Shown here piece by piece: positions 5,268 to 5,521 of a stretch of 5,521 nt of DNA. This DNA is from Clostridiales bacterium. Its GTDB lineage: Bacteria > Bacillota > Clostridia > TANB77 > CAG-508. The DNA lies in NCBI GenBank assembly GCA_004553715.1, contig SFKP01000046.1, forward strand, positions 1-5,521. Reading direction: 5' to 3'. The notes below the pieces were generated by a model. It did no database searches. It had not been told where the DNA came from and worked only from the letters and a program-made list of their open reading frames with translations. Each line of letters opens with the position of its first letter. Position 1 is the stretch's first letter. A program made the translations under genes and the position numbers.

Positions 5268-5314
5268 AAAAAATTTTTTAGGTTAACCCCAAAATTCGAC
5301 AAAATAATTAACTC

Positions 5315-5354
5315 AAATATGATATAAATCTTAATAATTTATATCATATTTTTT
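5315..5354 (+). terminator. 15-bp hairpin with T-tract before the transposase
   Basis: AAATATGATATAAAT (5315-5329) pairs perfectly with ATTTATATCATATTT (5337-5351) around CTTAATA, and T6 covers 5349-5354. It is almost all A-T but long and exact. It would end transcription from the rplJ-rplL unit. It also lies just before the transposase ribosome binding site (5367-5373), so it may shield the transposase from outside transcription, as terminator hairpins do at the start of IS200-type elements. Confidence 0.65.
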
Positions 5355-5383
5355 AATTTTAATTCTAAGGAGGCAAAATTCTT

Positions 5384-5521
5384 ATGCCTAGATTCCCAAG
5401 AAACTATTTAAAAACATCTTTTTTTCATGTTATGTCACAAGGAATAAATAAGAATTTTATATTTGAAGATTCAATAGATATAAAATTTTATATAAAAAAC
5501 ATGTATGAAATAAAAGACAAG
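5384..5521 (+). CDS. IS200-like Y1 transposase, REP-associated type (5' part)
   Basis: Only the first 46 codons are in the window; the reading frame is still open at the last base. The protein starts MPRFPRNYLKTSFFHVMSQG and continues INKNFIFEDSIDIKFYIKNM. This matches the N-terminus of the Y1 (HUH) transposase family of the REP-associated/IS200-like kind, where (Y/F)HVM-x-(R/Q)-G-x-N-(R/K)-x-x-IF-x-(E/D)D is typical. Family members cut and rejoin single-stranded DNA at hairpins using one tyrosine; that tyrosine and the HUH motif lie beyond the window. The AAGGAGG (5367-5373) precedes the ATG by ten bases. It occupies the place where rpoB normally follows rplL. I cannot tell whether the gene is intact. 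Confidence 0.85.
   Translation, partial: MPRFPRNYLKTSFFHVMSQGINKNFIFEDSIDIKFYIKNMYEIKDK

Overview
The window looks like chromosomal DNA of a very AT-rich, low-GC Gram-positive bacterium, most likely a member of the Clostridia. The evidence is the strong AGGAGG-type ribosome binding sites, the heavy use of AGA, ATA and A/T-ending codons, the closeness of every recognisable protein to Firmicutes homologues, and a Firmicutes-style L10 leader. I cannot name a genus from the sequence alone.

Layout. The window opens with the last ~25 bases of a 23S rRNA gene, then a ~150-base spacer that begins with a short heptamer array, then a complete 5S rRNA gene. This is the end of an rRNA operon. Facing it on the minus strand is xpt (xanthine phosphoribosyltransferase). 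Diverging from xpt is a flavin reductase-family gene that is broken by a single-base frameshift.

From about 1640 the window is the secE-nusG / L11-L1 / L10-L12 transcription-translation cluster in canonical order: rpmG (L33), secE, nusG, rplK (L11), rplA (L1), rplJ (L10), rplL (L7/L12). Two RNA control elements are visible. One is a GTGGGAG-containing structure just before rplA that looks like an L1 autoregulatory site. The other is a full L10 leader with mutually exclusive antiterminator and terminator helices between rplA and rplJ. Together they would let free L1 and the free L10-L12 complex limit their own synthesis.

Instead of the usual rpoB, rplL is followed by two strong hairpins and then by the start of an IS200-like (Y1) transposase of the REP-associated type, cut off by the window end. 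The first hairpin carries a G-rich loop that stands out in this AT-rich DNA and may be the REP-like partner of that transposase. The second is a 15-bp hairpin with a T-tract that would stop transcription before the transposase.

Most of the window is well-understood housekeeping DNA. I do not see a clearly new system. The points most worth a second look are the transposase with its G-loop palindrome, the two heptamer arrays of related sequence in opposite orientation, and the frameshifted flavin reductase.
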